NCBI GenBank assembly: GCA_039602395.1
Contig: JBCNJP010000007.1
Location: 118,454,957-118,518,956 of the forward strand
Direction of reading: 5' to 3'
Length of the DNA: 64,000 nt
Source of the DNA: Deinandra increscens subsp. villosa
Taxonomy: Eukaryota > Streptophyta > Magnoliopsida > Asterales > Asteraceae
This document shows positions 24,180-36,304 of the stretch, in pieces. The notes beneath the pieces were generated by a model. The model saw only the letters and a program-made list of their open reading frames with translations, was not told where the DNA came from and did not search any database. Both the position numbers and the translations under genes were made by a program. Numbering within the stretch: the stretch's first letter is position 1; each line of letters starts with the position of its first letter.

Positions 24180-25615
24180 AAACCGTTCGCAAATTAAATA
24201 AAATAAATACTTTTATTTTATGATACGATTACAACAAACAAAATAACTATAATCTATTACAATACAATGAAAAGAATCTACTCCTACTAATACGATTACA
24301 AGAAAAATGAGAAGATATTACACGGAAATAAAATTACAATACAAATAAAGAATAAGGATTACACGGAAATGAATTGAGTAGAAACTACAATATAATAAAA
24401 TAAATACAGTAACAAATTTATAATAAAATTAAATGTTTGAATAAAAGAAAAATGATGAAAGGAAGTTATAAAAAAGGTTTTGAGAAAAATCTTTTGAAAT
24501 AGTTTGAAAATCAAAGAAGGATTGTGAAATCCTTGGCGAAGGATTCGGGTCAAAACCTGGTCCCTTAAAACAAATTTCGGGTCTACCGAAGAACCGTTTT
24601 GTTTCCCAGTATACAATCGCCTAAACCGTATTATTGTACGGTCGGGATAACTCTAAGCTTGAAGTTACCTTGAATCTTGAAGAAATGAAGAACGAAGAGA
24701 AAGAGTTTGAGAGAAAGTATGAGGAAGTGAAGAGACAATTCTATGTGAATTCGGTGTGTTTTGCCTCAACTAATGAGGCTGTATTTATAGTGGTGTGAAT
24801 TCTTGTTGAGCACTCAAAAGTTAATTCGTAGTCAAATTTTGCATTAAACGTCTTTAATGCAAATTGATTTCTAATTAACGCGGAATTACCTTAATTAGCT
24901 CAAAACGCGTTTACAGCTGTACACTGCGTAACAGTCGTTTTTCCGGAAGAACTGATCTTCCGGTCTGTTCCAACTTCAGCCGGAAATTTCTTCCGGTTCA
25001 ACTTCCGCTTGAACTACTGTTCAGGTTGAACTCAGTTCCGCCCGGACCACCCAGGTCCGCTTGAACCTATCTGCCTGGTCTTCAACCGGACCAACTTTCG
25101 GTTGAACTTAAAAACAATAAGGCGGCTCTCAAGCGGCTCTCGGCGATGCGAAGTGCGCCATCAAAGCGCCTCATAAGCCCACGCCACGCGCGCGCGTGCG
25201 AGTTAGGGGTTGCACCCCTTAGGTTCCAAGGGATGTGTCCTACTAAAGGAAACAATAGTTGGTAAGGTTCCCACCTTATAAACCACTTTTGGTTTCATCA
25301 TATCCCCCAACCAATGTGTGATGAGTTAACATGTTATACTTAGCATTTTTCTCTCTAATTTTCGCACCTTCACAAGTTGCGAGACCTCAACTTTGAGCTT
25401 CGATATCTCATTCATACGAGCTCGGATTTGGACGTGGTTTGATGCGTTGGAAAGCCCTCACAACGTACTACACAAAATCATTAAATACAGAGGCAACAAC
25501 CTATGTTATCTGTATTTTATTTTAGTCCAAAGTTGATGAAAAACTCATTTCACACTTAGTGAAAAAACCCATTTTTCACTAGTTTTTCTCCCAAAATTCC
25601 AATAATTATAGCATG
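24180..25615 (-). repeat. Probable LTR (solo or remnant), minus orientation
   Basis: On minus, a promoter-like CCACTATAAATACAGCC (24780-24800) lies downstream of a GC-richer U3-like part (CGCACGCGCGCGCGTGG near 25180). R/U5-like sequence follows, with TGGGAAACAAAACGGTTCTTC near 24600 and long T/A-rich tracts. Length near 1.4 kb and the composition change suit an LTR. I could not fix TG...CA ends or a 5-bp target duplication. Confidence 0.4.
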
Positions 25616-26480
25616 TTGTGAGTAAGTAACGTGATTATATATAGAGCGAATTTATATTGACACACACATGGTTAATTAATTGGACCTTTAAAATAGAAAT
25701 TCAATATTATATAGCTATTAAATATAAAAGAAATGTAAATTTAATAACAAATTCATGTATAAACATCTAAGATGAGCCGAGCTCTTGGATCATCATCATC
25801 TTAGTAAAACTTTAGGTTCAACAACTGGAGTTACGTAAACAAGCTACAAACCGTAAGTTTTATCTGAGAAATTCATATTTCAAGTGCGTTATGCAAGTAT
25901 TGTACATAAGTGCTTTTATAAAAACCAAATGACTTGTGATTTAGGGGAATTAAGATGTGTAACAAATGTGATTTTTTAAGTGGTTTGGAGTTCAAGTGGA
26001 CATTAGTGTAGATTTAGTCTTTTAACATCACCACATAGAATTGTTTTAAAGAAAATTATCAAAATTAACCTTTATTTTACTGAATTTAAACTTAGAACTT
26101 CTTTTTGTTTAGAATACATCTTATCACGATGACGTCTCTTGAGGAAGAAAAACTAGTTTTAGTGTGAGATAATAGTTTAGAATAATTTCTTTCAAAGAAA
26201 TATTTGAAATAATAGCAAATATAAATATATAAATAAATTAATATTTAATTATATCCTAGAGAAGGAAGGATCAATAAAGGAAACAAAAGAAACAAACCTA
26301 AAAAGATAAACAAAGCTATTGAACTGGATTAATATTCCATAAAAGGGAATTAATCAATCCTTTCCTCATTAACTAATCATGTCACAAACATCACATAATA
26401 TCACCACCCCCTAAAAGGGGGTGAAGAGCAAGAAAAAGAGAGAGTATTCTTCTTGATTAATTAGTTATATAACTATAAAA
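25616..26480. other. ZHD 3' flank
   Basis: AT-rich region downstream of the minus-strand ZHD gene. It would hold the ZHD 3' UTR; nothing else is supported. Confidence 0.45.
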
Positions 26481-27419
26481 CTAATTAGGTTGTTGAGGTG
26501 GATTAATGGAGATAGAGTTGGCATTCTTAGCAAGATTTTGCTTGTTGTTATGCATCCAAACCTTGAGCACTCTTCTTTTGATCCCAATTTCTTGACAAAA
26601 CTCTTGAACCACTGATTCCTCTTGTCTTTGTATCTTCCAACCCGCATTCTCCGCAAACTTGAACATCTTTTCCTTTTGTTCTTGTGTAAATTTCGTCCTG
26701 TACCTCTTTTTCAGCCCCGCCTGCTGATCTAGTGATACAGCAGACGGTGCTGGAAGAGGTGGAGCCGGTGGGTATATGTTTATGTACCCACCGGCTCCAG
26801 TAGCACCACCGTTTTCCAGATGATCAGATTCTGACGGAAAAAATCCCATTCCCATACCCATATTGTATGGCATTATCATAGGTGGTGGTCCTCTAGAAGG
26901 TACAAGTGATCCACCATTATTATTGTGGTTGTACCCTAAAGATTCTTGCAAGATTAGGTTTCTTCCATTTCCAAGATCAAACCTTTTGAGGTGTGGAGGG
27001 GCAACGGTGGCGGTGGGGATGACGTGGCGGTGGGGGTGGTGGTGGTGGGTGTCACCTTCAACCTCTTTCCGGTGGAAGTTCCGGTGGCAGTTGCACACGG
27101 CGCACGTTAGCGCTTCAAGACTACCTTCTTCACCACTAGGCATGAACTCACCACACCCATCTCTTGCTTTTCCTCCCATGGAAGCTGCATGGTTTCTCAG
27201 GCACTCTTTGTACTTCACAACCACCTCCACCGGTGGTGGTGGTGGTGGTGCTACGGCGGTGGAAGCATCGGTGAACGGTGGTTTGTGGTGGTGGAGGTGG
27301 TGGTGGAGTGATAATGGGACAATGTGATTATTGTCTCCAAATGTGGTGTTGATTGGGAGGGGCATATGTTCTTCATCATCTTCTTCTTCTTGTTCTTGGT
27401 GTTGATGGTGAAATTCCAT
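26481..27419 (-). CDS. ZHD: Zinc-finger homeodomain (ZF-HD) transcription factor
   Basis: Intronless 312-aa gene. Residues about 70-118 are the ZF-HD dimerisation domain: YKECLRNHAASMGGKARDGC, then GEFMPSGEEGSLEALTCAVC and NCHRNFHRKE, with all expected Cys/His ligands in place. Residues about 237-297 are the ZF-HD class homeodomain (KKRYRTKFTQEQKEKMFKFA ... VLKVWMHNNKQN), including the WMHNNK recognition-helix signature. Between them lies a His/Pro/Gly-rich linker. The N terminus is His/Glu-rich, and its HMPLPINTTFG resembles the ZHD3/ZHD4 (HB21/HB31) group as I recall it. ZHD proteins are plant-specific nuclear factors that dimerise through the zinc finger and bind ATTA-core sites; most are intronless, as here. 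The start is the first in-frame ATG before the acidic stretch. No defect is visible. Confidence 0.96.
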   Translation of the reverse strand: MEFHHQHQEQEEEDDEEHMPLPINTTFGDNNHIVPLSLHHHLHHHKPPFTDASTAVAPPPPPPVEVVVKYKECLRNHAASMGGKARDGCGEFMPSGEEGSLEALTCAVCNCHRNFHRKEVEGDTHHHHPHRHVIPTATVAPPHLKRFDLGNGRNLILQESLGYNHNNNGGSLVPSRGPPPMIMPYNMGMGMGFFPSESDHLENGGATGAGGYINIYPPAPPLPAPSAVSLDQQAGLKKRYRTKFTQEQKEKMFKFAENAGWKIQRQEESVVQEFCQEIGIKRRVLKVWMHNNKQNLAKNANSISINPPQQPN

Positions 27420-27903
27420 TTCTACCCCTGGATGGTTTTTCTGAAAGTGAGGAGTTTTTGGGTGAGTGAGAGGCTAAACAATGAGTTTATGGAGAAATGA
27501 AGGCAAAGGGGAATATGATATGAGATAAATAAAAAAAGGGGAAAAGCTCATTGCTTTGCTTGTACTATCAGCTATCAAGTTTACCCAACTTATCCACTCC
27601 TTTAATTGCTAAATCCAGAGAATATTACAGCTTTGACTGGAGAAAGTGCAAGTGATAAGATGGGTGCTGCTCTGGATTGGGTGGTTTTTGGTGTGGAAAT
27701 AGTTTTGTTTTCCAATGGTAAAGTGTGTAAAAGTGGAGTGAGTTTAAACGAGTTAAAGTGTTAGACTTCTAGGAGGATGAGTTAAGAACTGGTAGAACAT
27801 AAATTGGAGTATCAAAATGTGTGGGGTTGAATTCATTCTTTTCTAAGTAATTTATCACAAATGCATTGGTTAAAATTTAAACTTACAACATTTTAGTTGA
27901 GAA
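27420..27903 (-). promoter_or_regulatory. ZHD upstream region
   Basis: The likely promoter and 5' UTR of the minus-strand ZHD gene. No specific element was assigned. Confidence 0.35.
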
Positions 27904-28160
27904 TATCACTTTATCATTAAATTATTCTTTTGACTCTTCATCAAGATCGAGCTCTCTGTTTCTATTTTTCGGACAAAATATGTTAATATCACTTTATCAT
28001 CAAGTTATTCTTTTGGCTCTTTATCAAGATCGAACTCTCTGTTTTCAATTTTCGGACAAAAAATGTTAATATGTTTCTCTTTATCATCATACCGAGCTCT
28101 CTGTTTTCAATTTTCGGACAAAAAAAGTTAATATGTTTCTCTTTATCATCATCCGCTTGT
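27904..28160. repeat. Tandem repeat, 3-4 imperfect units of 65-85 bp
   Basis: Units share TTTATCATCA...GA(T/A)CGA(G/A)CTCTCTGTTT followed by (T/A)(T/A)TTTTCGGACAAAA(A/T)A(T/A)GTTAATAT. The first two are about 84 bp. The third and partial fourth are shortened. It lies about 0.5 kb upstream of the ZHD start. Confidence 0.8.
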
Positions 28161-29376
28161 TTGTTACAATTTCTAGGTTTTATTATTGGATCACCATCTT
28201 CACAATGTAAAGCTCATTCACTAATCTTTTCATTTCAAAAGATGAACATTGCTTCATACGAGTTTGGTGTTTCAAATTCGAGTCACTTATGCTAGCTAGT
28301 CGTAAGAACGATATAGAATCATTAGATGTGTAAGGGTGTAAGCTTCTCTCGGATACTATAGTTTCATTTGCTAACAACTCTTGCTGACTCACACAGCTAG
28401 AGAATATGGTTTATGTGACTGCACATTTGGTGGTAATACTTGTTGGTTTTATATGTCTGAGTAACGATTCAACGATATTGCTATCGAGTAAGATTAAGAG
28501 TTACACACTTACACCCATGCAATGAATATGTAACGTTAAATGGTTAAATGTTATTATTTAATTATGAAGTAGTTAATTAAAGTGAAATTATTTATTATGA
28601 GTAAATAATTAGAGATTAGCATAGGCTACACCGGCCACCCAACGTAGTCTACGCCACCTACAAATCATTTGACCCGTTTTGAGTGGTTAAACATTCCAAT
28701 TCCATGATGTCTACATATTAATAGCGAGTTTAATTGGATTCAAACAAGAGAATCATGAATATCACACCATTTAAATGCCGAATCAAGTCACTTCACATCA
28801 ATAACATAAATCATTACATAAACCGAAATAAATCAACCAAATGAGCATTAGGTTTCTTTAGTTTAAACGGGTTAGTTTAATTCCCACTTTATTTGTTTTT
28901 TTTTTATTATTTTATAGAATTTAAAGAATAAAAAGGTAAATAACTTTTGTGTTTTAAATCTAGTCCCCATTTGGTGTAATTTTTGCAGGTTTTTATCAGA
29001 TCCACACACCAACAGGTACACTACATCTTTACCACCCTTACTTTAATGCAAGATCGAAATCATGCCCTGGAACAACACAATTGCCAAAAGCCCAATTCAT
29101 CAGTTTTGACATCAATAAAAGCTGACACAATCCATCATCAATATTTTATTCTCATTGCTCCATATATCTTCTGTACCACAAACATGTATAGTGACAATAT
29201 ATATCCATTTGTTTTCTTTTGTCCTTAACCGAAAATTCGGACTGGTAATTAGTGGTGTCCCCCTAATTAAAACGTTGTGATTTTCTCTTTAAAAATGTAG
29301 GTGGTGTTGTTAAAAAAATCATATTGTTTTTCATTAAATTGCTAGCTACAAAGGAAAATCACTAAAATAGTAAAAT
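28161..29376. other. Intergenic, no gene recognised
   Basis: AT-rich sequence. It is the last single-copy stretch before the duplicated segment begins at 29377. Confidence 0.45.
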
Positions 29377-29803
29377 GGCCCGTTTGATCAAACTTTTTCA
29401 TAAAATGACTGTCGATTTTTAGCATCCAAAATAATAACCTTATATATCCATCTTTAACCAACACGATTCTGCCGCATAAATGTGTTGATCAAACGGGTGG
29501 TTTTGCGATTTTCACGGTTATCAACCCACCATCTTTATCATTTGAAAACTTCAATATATGACTTAAAGAAAAAGAGTAACCAATTTAAGAAGTATAGATG
29601 ATGGATTTCTTTAGTTGTCGGCACTCAAATGAGTAAACAATCAGTCTTGATTTGGAAGTTTGAATGCATGTGTGTTTCAGATCGAAAATGGTCATCAAGT
29701 TACGACAATATTTACCAGCTTCTTTTTTCTTTTTTTTCTTTTCTTTTCTTTTTAGCTGGAGATGGCCACCACCATGCCCATGCATGTGGATGTGATATGA
29801 TGC

Positions 29804-29825
29804 ATATATATATATATATATATAC
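29804..29825. repeat. (AT)n microsatellite, length differs between copies
   Basis: The run after TGATGC is clearly longer here than at the matching place in copy B (about 41373-41388). The flanks are identical. This behaves like an allelic microsatellite. Confidence 0.85.
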
Positions 29826-30529
29826 ATATGCTTTCTTTCTAACTTCATCCTCACTCTCCCGAATGGGGATGTTTCAACATATTGGGGATAACTGTTCTTG
29901 GAAGTTGCTTTTTTCACCAGTTGTGTTTGTTTTTAAAGCTGCCAAATGGCCATCATTTTACCCCATTTTATACTCATCCGGCAGCTAGCCATGCATGTCA
30001 TTTAATTAATTATCAACATACTATCATACAACAAACGTGGGATTAATTTAAATGTAAAAGTATTTAGGTTAGAGTAAGTTTTATTACACGTTATTCTGGT
30101 TTTTTAAATCTTGTCATTTTAGTCATGGTACTTTTTCAATTTTTATGTGTTTTGATAATTTCCCTTAGCTCCTCCGATATACGAACCATGACTAATTTTC
30201 TTAAGAACATCATGGAGAAATTACTCGGATCTTTTGGAATATTTTGGTCATTCTCGACATTGAGAGTTGAAGGGAGAAATGAGTCCTAGGTTATGGATTT
30301 AACGTACATATCCTAACATTAGTACAAGCAAAAAGAATGTTTCATTCTTCCTTTTCAAATAAGAAATTGATCTCTCATCAAAACTGGTGGTTTAGTTGTT
30401 GATTGATCCTAAATTGTAAGGATCCATGAGAGAACAGTTTGGGGAGAAGAAAAAAAATAGAGGCTAATTAAGAAAGTATATGTTTTAGCCTTTTAGGGGT
30501 TTCTATGGACTACAAATCTCACACACAAG

Positions 30530-31397
30530 ATACTATCACGTAAACACCTAGAAGTCACAAGAGAAAACACATAGATTTACGTGGTTTGGTCAACGTGATC
30601 TACGTCCATGACAGCAACTAGTGATATTTTGTTCAGGTGCTCAAAGACACAATGTTACAATGCATACAACATACATATATATGGGGAACTAAACTAGGGT
30701 TACAACGGTGTTAGGCCAAACCCACTAACTAGCCCAAGTTAGCAATAAGTCACCATACTCGACAATCTCTCACTTGGTGGCGTTTGACAATCTTCAAACT
30801 CTACCGATCCACATCATGCATATCTGTAACCGACTTTACTTCATCACTACCTGCTTCGGCCTTCGCACCAGATGACTGGAAGGCCCATTGAAGCTTCCTG
30901 GAGCTCTAACATGTCAGACCTGGCAATATCACCCCCTAACCCGTTCTCCCTCGCTTCCCACTTCCTGTGTATTGCATCATTTACATTGCTAGACACTCAG
31001 ACAAACTGATAACTCTTTTAACTCTCCGTCATCATAAGCAAGTAATCGATGGAAGAGACTTTCACCGCAGGAACATTGGTTTTCACACCCACTTTCTTCT
31101 GGGAACTGTAACTGAAACACCCCTAGTGCTCCCACTATCACAAGATCCCCTGACTAGCCTGACTAAACATTTCCTCGCACGTTCAACCTTAGTTTTCGCT
31201 TAAACTCTGGGTTTCCCACTTGTAAAGGTCACCCTCTTCTGTTCACAAGACTTCGTGAATCCGACTTTCTTGTTGTTTACCGAAACTAGGAAATCTCCTT
31301 CCGGTGGTATCTCAACCATATACAATGAACCTGTCTTCTGACCATGAGCAACTACCAGGTTTGTCACACTCCGTAAAATATGTATCGCCTTTTTCAT
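30530..31397 (-). repeat. LTR-retrotransposon-like remnant (copy A)
   Basis: ACGTGGTTTGGTCAACGTGATC near 30579 and CAATCTCTCACTTGG near 30762 resemble the LTR edge and leader of plant copia elements. On minus, a 65-codon frame at 31200-31397 contains LVVAHGQKTGSLYMVEIPP, which recalls a copia GAG-pre-integrase strand, but the rest does not confirm it. It is repeated at about 42095-42959. It is a fragment of uncertain class. Confidence 0.4.
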
Positions 31398-31668
31398 CAG
31401 CCCTCATTTTCTGTAATTTCACTTTGATGAATTTTAGTATCTTCGCAAGCACAAAATCTGGCACACCATTCGCTTTGAACAAGATCATAACCTTTCTCAC
31501 AACCTCGTCAAACCCCGACATCCTAAGCCAAGACCTGAACATCTTAAACGGGATGGACCGTAGTCTGGAGAGACAACACCAATCACAATCAGAGAGTGAT
31601 GGGAATGATCCCGAGCGACCACCTTAGCATTAGTTTGCGGCCAGTGATTTAAAAAGTTCCTACAAACC

Positions 31669-32281
31669 TATAGGTGTTCAACAAATCCGAAATCCGAATA
31701 AAACCGAAATTTGAACCGCATCCGAGACTGAAAAAACCGATCTGAAATCCTTATTCGGATTTCGGATTGGATTTCAAACCGAATCGAAATTCCTTATTCG
31801 GATTTCGGATCGGATTTCAAACCGAATCGAAATTCCTTATTCGGATTTCGGATCGGATTCGGACTTCGGATCGGATTCGGATATGGCTAAAAAAAATATT
31901 CGGGTTATTCGGATATCCGATTAATTTATTCAAATATAATTTATATTTATATTATATATAAATATATATGTTTTTTTATTATCCATTTCTAAGTTTTTTT
32001 TCTATTGGCGTGTTTTTATTGTGAATGTGAACTCTTGTTTTGAGGACATGTTAGAAAATATGTTTTGTTATTTGTTTGATTTTAGCGATTGGAAACCGAA
32101 AACCGAATTTGATTTATTCGGATCGAATTCGGTTTATTCGGTTCGAATCGGATTTGATCTGATTTAGATTCGGATCGATTTAGATAAGTGTCTTATTCGG
32201 ATCGGTTCGGAGGACAAAAAAAATTATAATCCGATTAAACCGAACCGAATAAACCGGAATCTGATCCAATGAACACCCCTA
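31669..32281. mobile_element. hAT-type MITE inside the LINE (copy A)
   Basis: The ends TATAGGTGTTCA and TGAACACCCCTA are inverted. The element is flanked by exact 8-bp duplications TACAAACC at 31661-31668 and 32282-32289. An 8-bp TSD with short TIRs indicates the hAT superfamily. The inside is a degenerate GGATTTCGGATCGGATT/CCGAATAAACCGAA palindromic mix and codes for nothing. The matching copy-B element is 556 bp (43232-43787), shorter mainly by one ~53-bp internal unit. Confidence 0.87.
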
Positions 32282-32815
32282 TACAAACCAACCCTCTATC
32301 AAGAATACTCATGCCACCACCATTACTCGCCAAATAAGTGAAGCTATATATGACCTCCCATTTTAAGGACAACCATTTCCATCGTCCTAATATAACGGTT
32401 GAAATCGTCTGCCGTCGATTGAGAAAAAGTATAGCCAATTCTTTTAGACCTTTCCTGAACAACGTTAAAATCACCTAGAACTAACCAGAGACCCCCCCCC
32501 CCCCCCCAAGACCGACTTCATATCAATTAACTTATGCCACACCTCCTTTTTAAGCACATCCGGTCTTGACCATACACATTCACCACCGTAATAACCTCCT
32601 CCTAAGATCTTGCCTCTAACAACAATGAAGTTATAGTGAACCAAAGCAACCACTTCCTTAAAAAACCAACGGATCCCATAAGCAAGTGAGCCCCCTGATC
32701 TGCCACCCGCCCCCACAGACTTTGAATCAAAGAGGGATCTGCCCCATATATAGATTCTTACAAGAAATGTCCTTCGTATTAATAAGTTGTGCCTCTTGAA
32801 TTACAATGAACGAAA

Positions 32816-33259
32816 TGTAAGACAATATTTATTTATATATCTTAATATATTTCGGTATATATATATATAAATAAATATCTTATGTCCTTTAATCATTTAT
32901 CTTAAATAATCAATTACGGTTTTAACCCTATCTGGTATTACTTGATGGACGTAATTACCCTTTCTAGATGGGCTAGGGTTTCCCCTTGGGTGTATTATAA
33001 ATAGAGGCTCTTAGGGAGAGATTAAAGGTTAATCACCATCATCATCTCAACCGATCTCTCTCTCTATCTCGGCTCTCTCTCTCTGATTCGTGATCTTCAC
33101 GAATCCTTTTTCCCATCCTAAACTATACATCCTAAAGGGGAACCAAGGCTATTAACAGGAATGGACAACCTGACTGCTGCTGATCTCAATCAGTTCACCA
33201 CAGGTAATCTTTACATATTATTATCTGTTTATATTAACGATTTCAGGATTCGATCAACA
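32816..33259 (+). mobile_element. Solo LTR, present only in copy A
   Basis: This is a 444-bp unit starting TGTAAGACAATATT and ending CGATCAACA (TG...CA), flanked by CGAAA at 32811-32815 and 33260-33264. Copy B has the uninterrupted site with a single CGAAA (44313-44317). It carries a TATA box (GTATTATAAATAGAG, near 32991), a CT-rich leader (33053-33085) and no coding capacity. A complete LTR without internal region or second LTR is the usual product of LTR-LTR recombination. Superfamily is not assigned; length and TATA-leader layout fit copia. Confidence 0.93.
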
Positions 33260-33529
33260 CGAAATGTTAAATTCTCTCCTCAAGAGTTTAACCCATGAGT
33301 GTTTGGACTCACTCATCACCCCCTAATGTTAAGAGAGAAGGCCATTCAAGGTAAACACACATCCCCTTCACCTTCAACTAAGACCTTGAGTAATTGAGTT
33401 GATCCTCGAAACCTTCCAAGGGAACCCCCACCGTACCACGTCACCTACATCCTTGAGTTAGGCCCACACATCGCTTTTTCGGGGGGGGGGGTGGGAGCAA
33501 GCCGAGTCCGTGTAAACTATGGATTCCCT

Positions 33530-33892
33530 TTAGGTAGTTTTGTATAACATCCGGAATATGCGAGTTAACAACCAATCAGACTCCAATATGAATAAGGAAT
33601 GGCCCCTATCAACAAGATATACGTGTGCGCGTTTCCACACGTGTTGACGTCATTCTGACGGGGGTAAACCCTAACATATCTATAAATACAGACGTGTCAA
33701 GGTAATTTTCTTATCTATGCTTTCACATTCTCCAAGCCCTAATCATACACACTCGTATTCTATCCCGAGTTATCGATTCTCACACCGGAGGACTGTTACA
33801 TGGACAACTTTCTCCCTGTGACGTCTTAACACGTTGTTACGTGTGCATGTTTCTTCTCCAGTTGCTGCTTCAGTCCCCATCCAAGGTTACAA
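33530..33892 (+). repeat. LTR/promoter-like remnant (copy A)
   Basis: GGTAAACCCTAACATATCTATAAATACAGACG (TATA near 33680) precedes a leader-like segment with CTCACACCGGAGGACTG, a pattern common in plant LTRs. The same sequence is in copy B (about 44580-44945). Ends are not defined. Confidence 0.35.
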
Positions 33893-35979
33893 TTAAGCTC
33901 TGAATATCGGTGGTCCAAAGAACATATTAAAAGTCCGATTCGATTTGTTCAACCCGATTGACTTAAATTTCTAAAGTATAGTTTATTAAAAGTGTTAAAA
34001 CATTGAAAATTAAGATACAAGCCAAGCCTACTTCTATGTTACCATATAAATTTTATTTAAGATCTAACTATGTTGATTTTAATTTGTTTAGCATTTTTAT
34101 GTACATGTCGTAGTACCTACCTGCTTTCACAGCCTTTTGGTACGTACGGCTAAATAAACACTAGTATATATACATAAAAGATGAAAGACCTAGAATAATA
34201 TATAGTTTTAGGTTTTCTTATTTTGATCACATAACTTGATGAGAATGTTATTATTGTATTTTAATATGCTTTTTTTTTCTTTTTCAGTTACTATTTTTTT
34301 ATGATTTTACAAATGATATTAGCAGTAACGCACGTGATATAAAACCTAGTTATTTGTAAAACGGTCTTAACCCGTATTAAAATTTAAAATTTTAGTTTGC
34401 TAAATATTATAATTAATTAAAATATTAAAGCATTTGAAATAAAAAATAATGAAAAAAGAAATAAAACGTTAAATATTAAAAGAAATTTAAAAAAACTACA
34501 TAAAAACCGCAATTAATGGCGTGTGGTGATGTCAAGTGTTACCCTCTCGTCAAACGGGCAGGAAAGTAGCACGACTACCATCAGAGCAGAAACCCTTTTT
34601 GTGTGTAGATATCAATTAGACACACAACGTTGATCTAAAAACTAATAAAACAATATAGAATCAAACAATGACATGTTACGGGTGACATTTTTCATAATGA
34701 CCACCGAAAATTATATATCATTCATACAATAATACATTCAAATTACACTCTCACGAAATGATAATATTCGTTTTGTGAGGAATGAAATTCAAAGCAAAAA
34801 AGGTTGATAATATTCTTCAAGGATAACCTAAAAGAGCCTCAAAAGACCACCCATCACAAGTCACACACACTCCCATCCAAAAACTCTTGGAATAATTCCA
34901 AAAATTAAAGAAAACTTTATTTCATCTACTCGATATTCTTTGCGTCTGTTGCATATAAATCTGAATATGCAATCTTTTATGCATTATATATCTTGTAAAG
35001 TTTAAGTGAATATTGGTTGGGAGTATTACTTTATTTTATGTTGATCCTATAAGATGTAGGCACTGGTCGCTAGAGGTTAATGTCAACCGTCTAATAATAT
35101 GACATATGGGGTGGGATCCTTTAAAAATATATATATTTTGTATAAACTACTATAAAAATATTACTTGAGTGCAAAAACATTGTACTATATTCATTTTTTA
35201 TACTGGATTTGTATTTTTATACTAGATTGACTTTTTTACAGGATTTATATTGTTTTACTAGAATCATTTTTTTGTACTGTATGTAATTTTTATGCTGGAT
35301 TTATATTTCCTTGTACTAGATTGATTTTTTATAGCTTTTAGACAAAATACTGTTTTTATTTTATTATGTCCCTATAACACGTTATATATGTGATTTGTTT
35401 TTAAACTTGTTTAGGGTTAGCAGTATAAAAAATAACTAGTTAACGATCGTTTGATAGTTAGTTACAAATATTTAGTCAAGTGATTGAGTAGTTAGTTGTA
35501 TGGGTTACTATAAATATCTAGTCAAGGTCGTCGTAGCCACATAATGTAGTGTAACACCTTGGTTACTTGGTGTAATATATTTCTCACGATATGTTGGTTG
35601 ATGTGTAAAAAGAAATTGGTGGAGAACTGATAACTGTGTTTTTGGTTTAGCACAAACATTTTAGGGTTCGTTATTTTCACACCACCTGACATTTTATCCG
35701 ACGCATTTTGGATAAGTGTCAAATGTCAATCAACATCTTGGACGATCTTGGACGACCGCTTGACTATTCAAACTTTGATTTTTTTTCCTTAAGTTTAACT
35801 TCGTCAAACATTGAAAAGTCAAAGTTTTAAAAAGTGAAGTGGCCATATAAGGTGTTGACAAGCGACCATCCAATATTGATTTGACCATAAGGCTGATTTG
35901 AAATTAAAAACATAGGTTTTTAATAGAGACACTCCTTTTTTATCATAATTGATGACTTCTTTCTTGTACATCTCACTTA
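33893..35979. other. Intergenic, no gene recognised (copy A)
   Basis: AT-rich. At 35190-35330 the words TACT(G/A)GATT(T/G)(G/A)TATTTTTATAC recur several times as a degenerate tandem array. The counterpart in copy B is about 44946-47028. Confidence 0.4.
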
Positions 35980-36301
35980 AACTATGTGTCATGGACGTGA
36001 TGGGATAGATATGGTGTCTTCATAGCACCCAAACACCGCCCCCGGGGTGCTATAGGCAAAAAAATTGTTCCCGCGTTATAAAGATAGCACCATGCAAGAT
36101 GGTTTGTGATTGGTTTTTTGTATTGGTTGAGATTTTTAAAGAATTTTTTTAAATAAAATAAAATAATATAACTGAGTAGTAATTATGAGGTATTATGACT
36201 TATGAGGGCTTTATACCTTAACTACACATTTTTTTAAGCCATAAAGCCCCATGCTTGCCACGTGTCACATAACGCCTCATACTTTATGACTACATATAGT
36301 C
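35980..36301. mobile_element. Tourist-type MITE (copy 3, in segment copy A)
   Basis: The ends AACTATGTGTCATGG and CATGACTACATATAGTC-type are inverted with mismatches, and TTA flanks the element at 35977-35979 and 36302-36304. It shares the word TTTATGACTACA(C/T)AT and a GCACC/CCCGGGG interior with copy 1. The same insertion is in copy B at 47029-47350, so it predates the split of the two copies. Confidence 0.65.
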
Positions 36302-36304
36302 TTA

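Larger units (their letters stand above)
31398..33345 (-). pseudogene. LINE fragment: endonuclease domain and pre-RT region (copy A), nested insertions
   Basis: Reading minus from 33345: SLNIRG, the usual start of the plant LINE endonuclease, then VKLFRREFNISFIEIQETQL. Next come VWHKLIDMKSVLGGGGG (about 32555-32500), the eroded equivalent of LGDFNVV, and FTYLASNGGGMSILDRGLV (about 32345-32285). After a 613-bp hAT MITE the LINE resumes with NAKVVARDHSHHSL and FRSWLRMSGFDEVVRKVM (31620-31480), typical of the EN-RT linker. A solo LTR interrupts the endonuclease at 32816-33259. Stops and frameshifts are abundant. The reverse-transcriptase part is absent here. Confidence 0.82.

Noticed and set aside
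26863..27327. Trp-rich plus-strand frame over the ZHD gene
   Set aside because: It is antisense to a clear ZF-HD coding sequence and is an artefact of its Pro/His codons.
29585..29988. Open frames with repeated Tyr-Ile runs (also 41229-41552)
   Set aside because: The Tyr-Ile run is a translated (AT)n microsatellite. The frames differ in length between copies and have no domain.
31200..31397. Functional host gene encoding a 65-aa protein
   Set aside because: It lies in retroelement debris, lacks flanking exons, and resembles a copia fragment more than a host protein.
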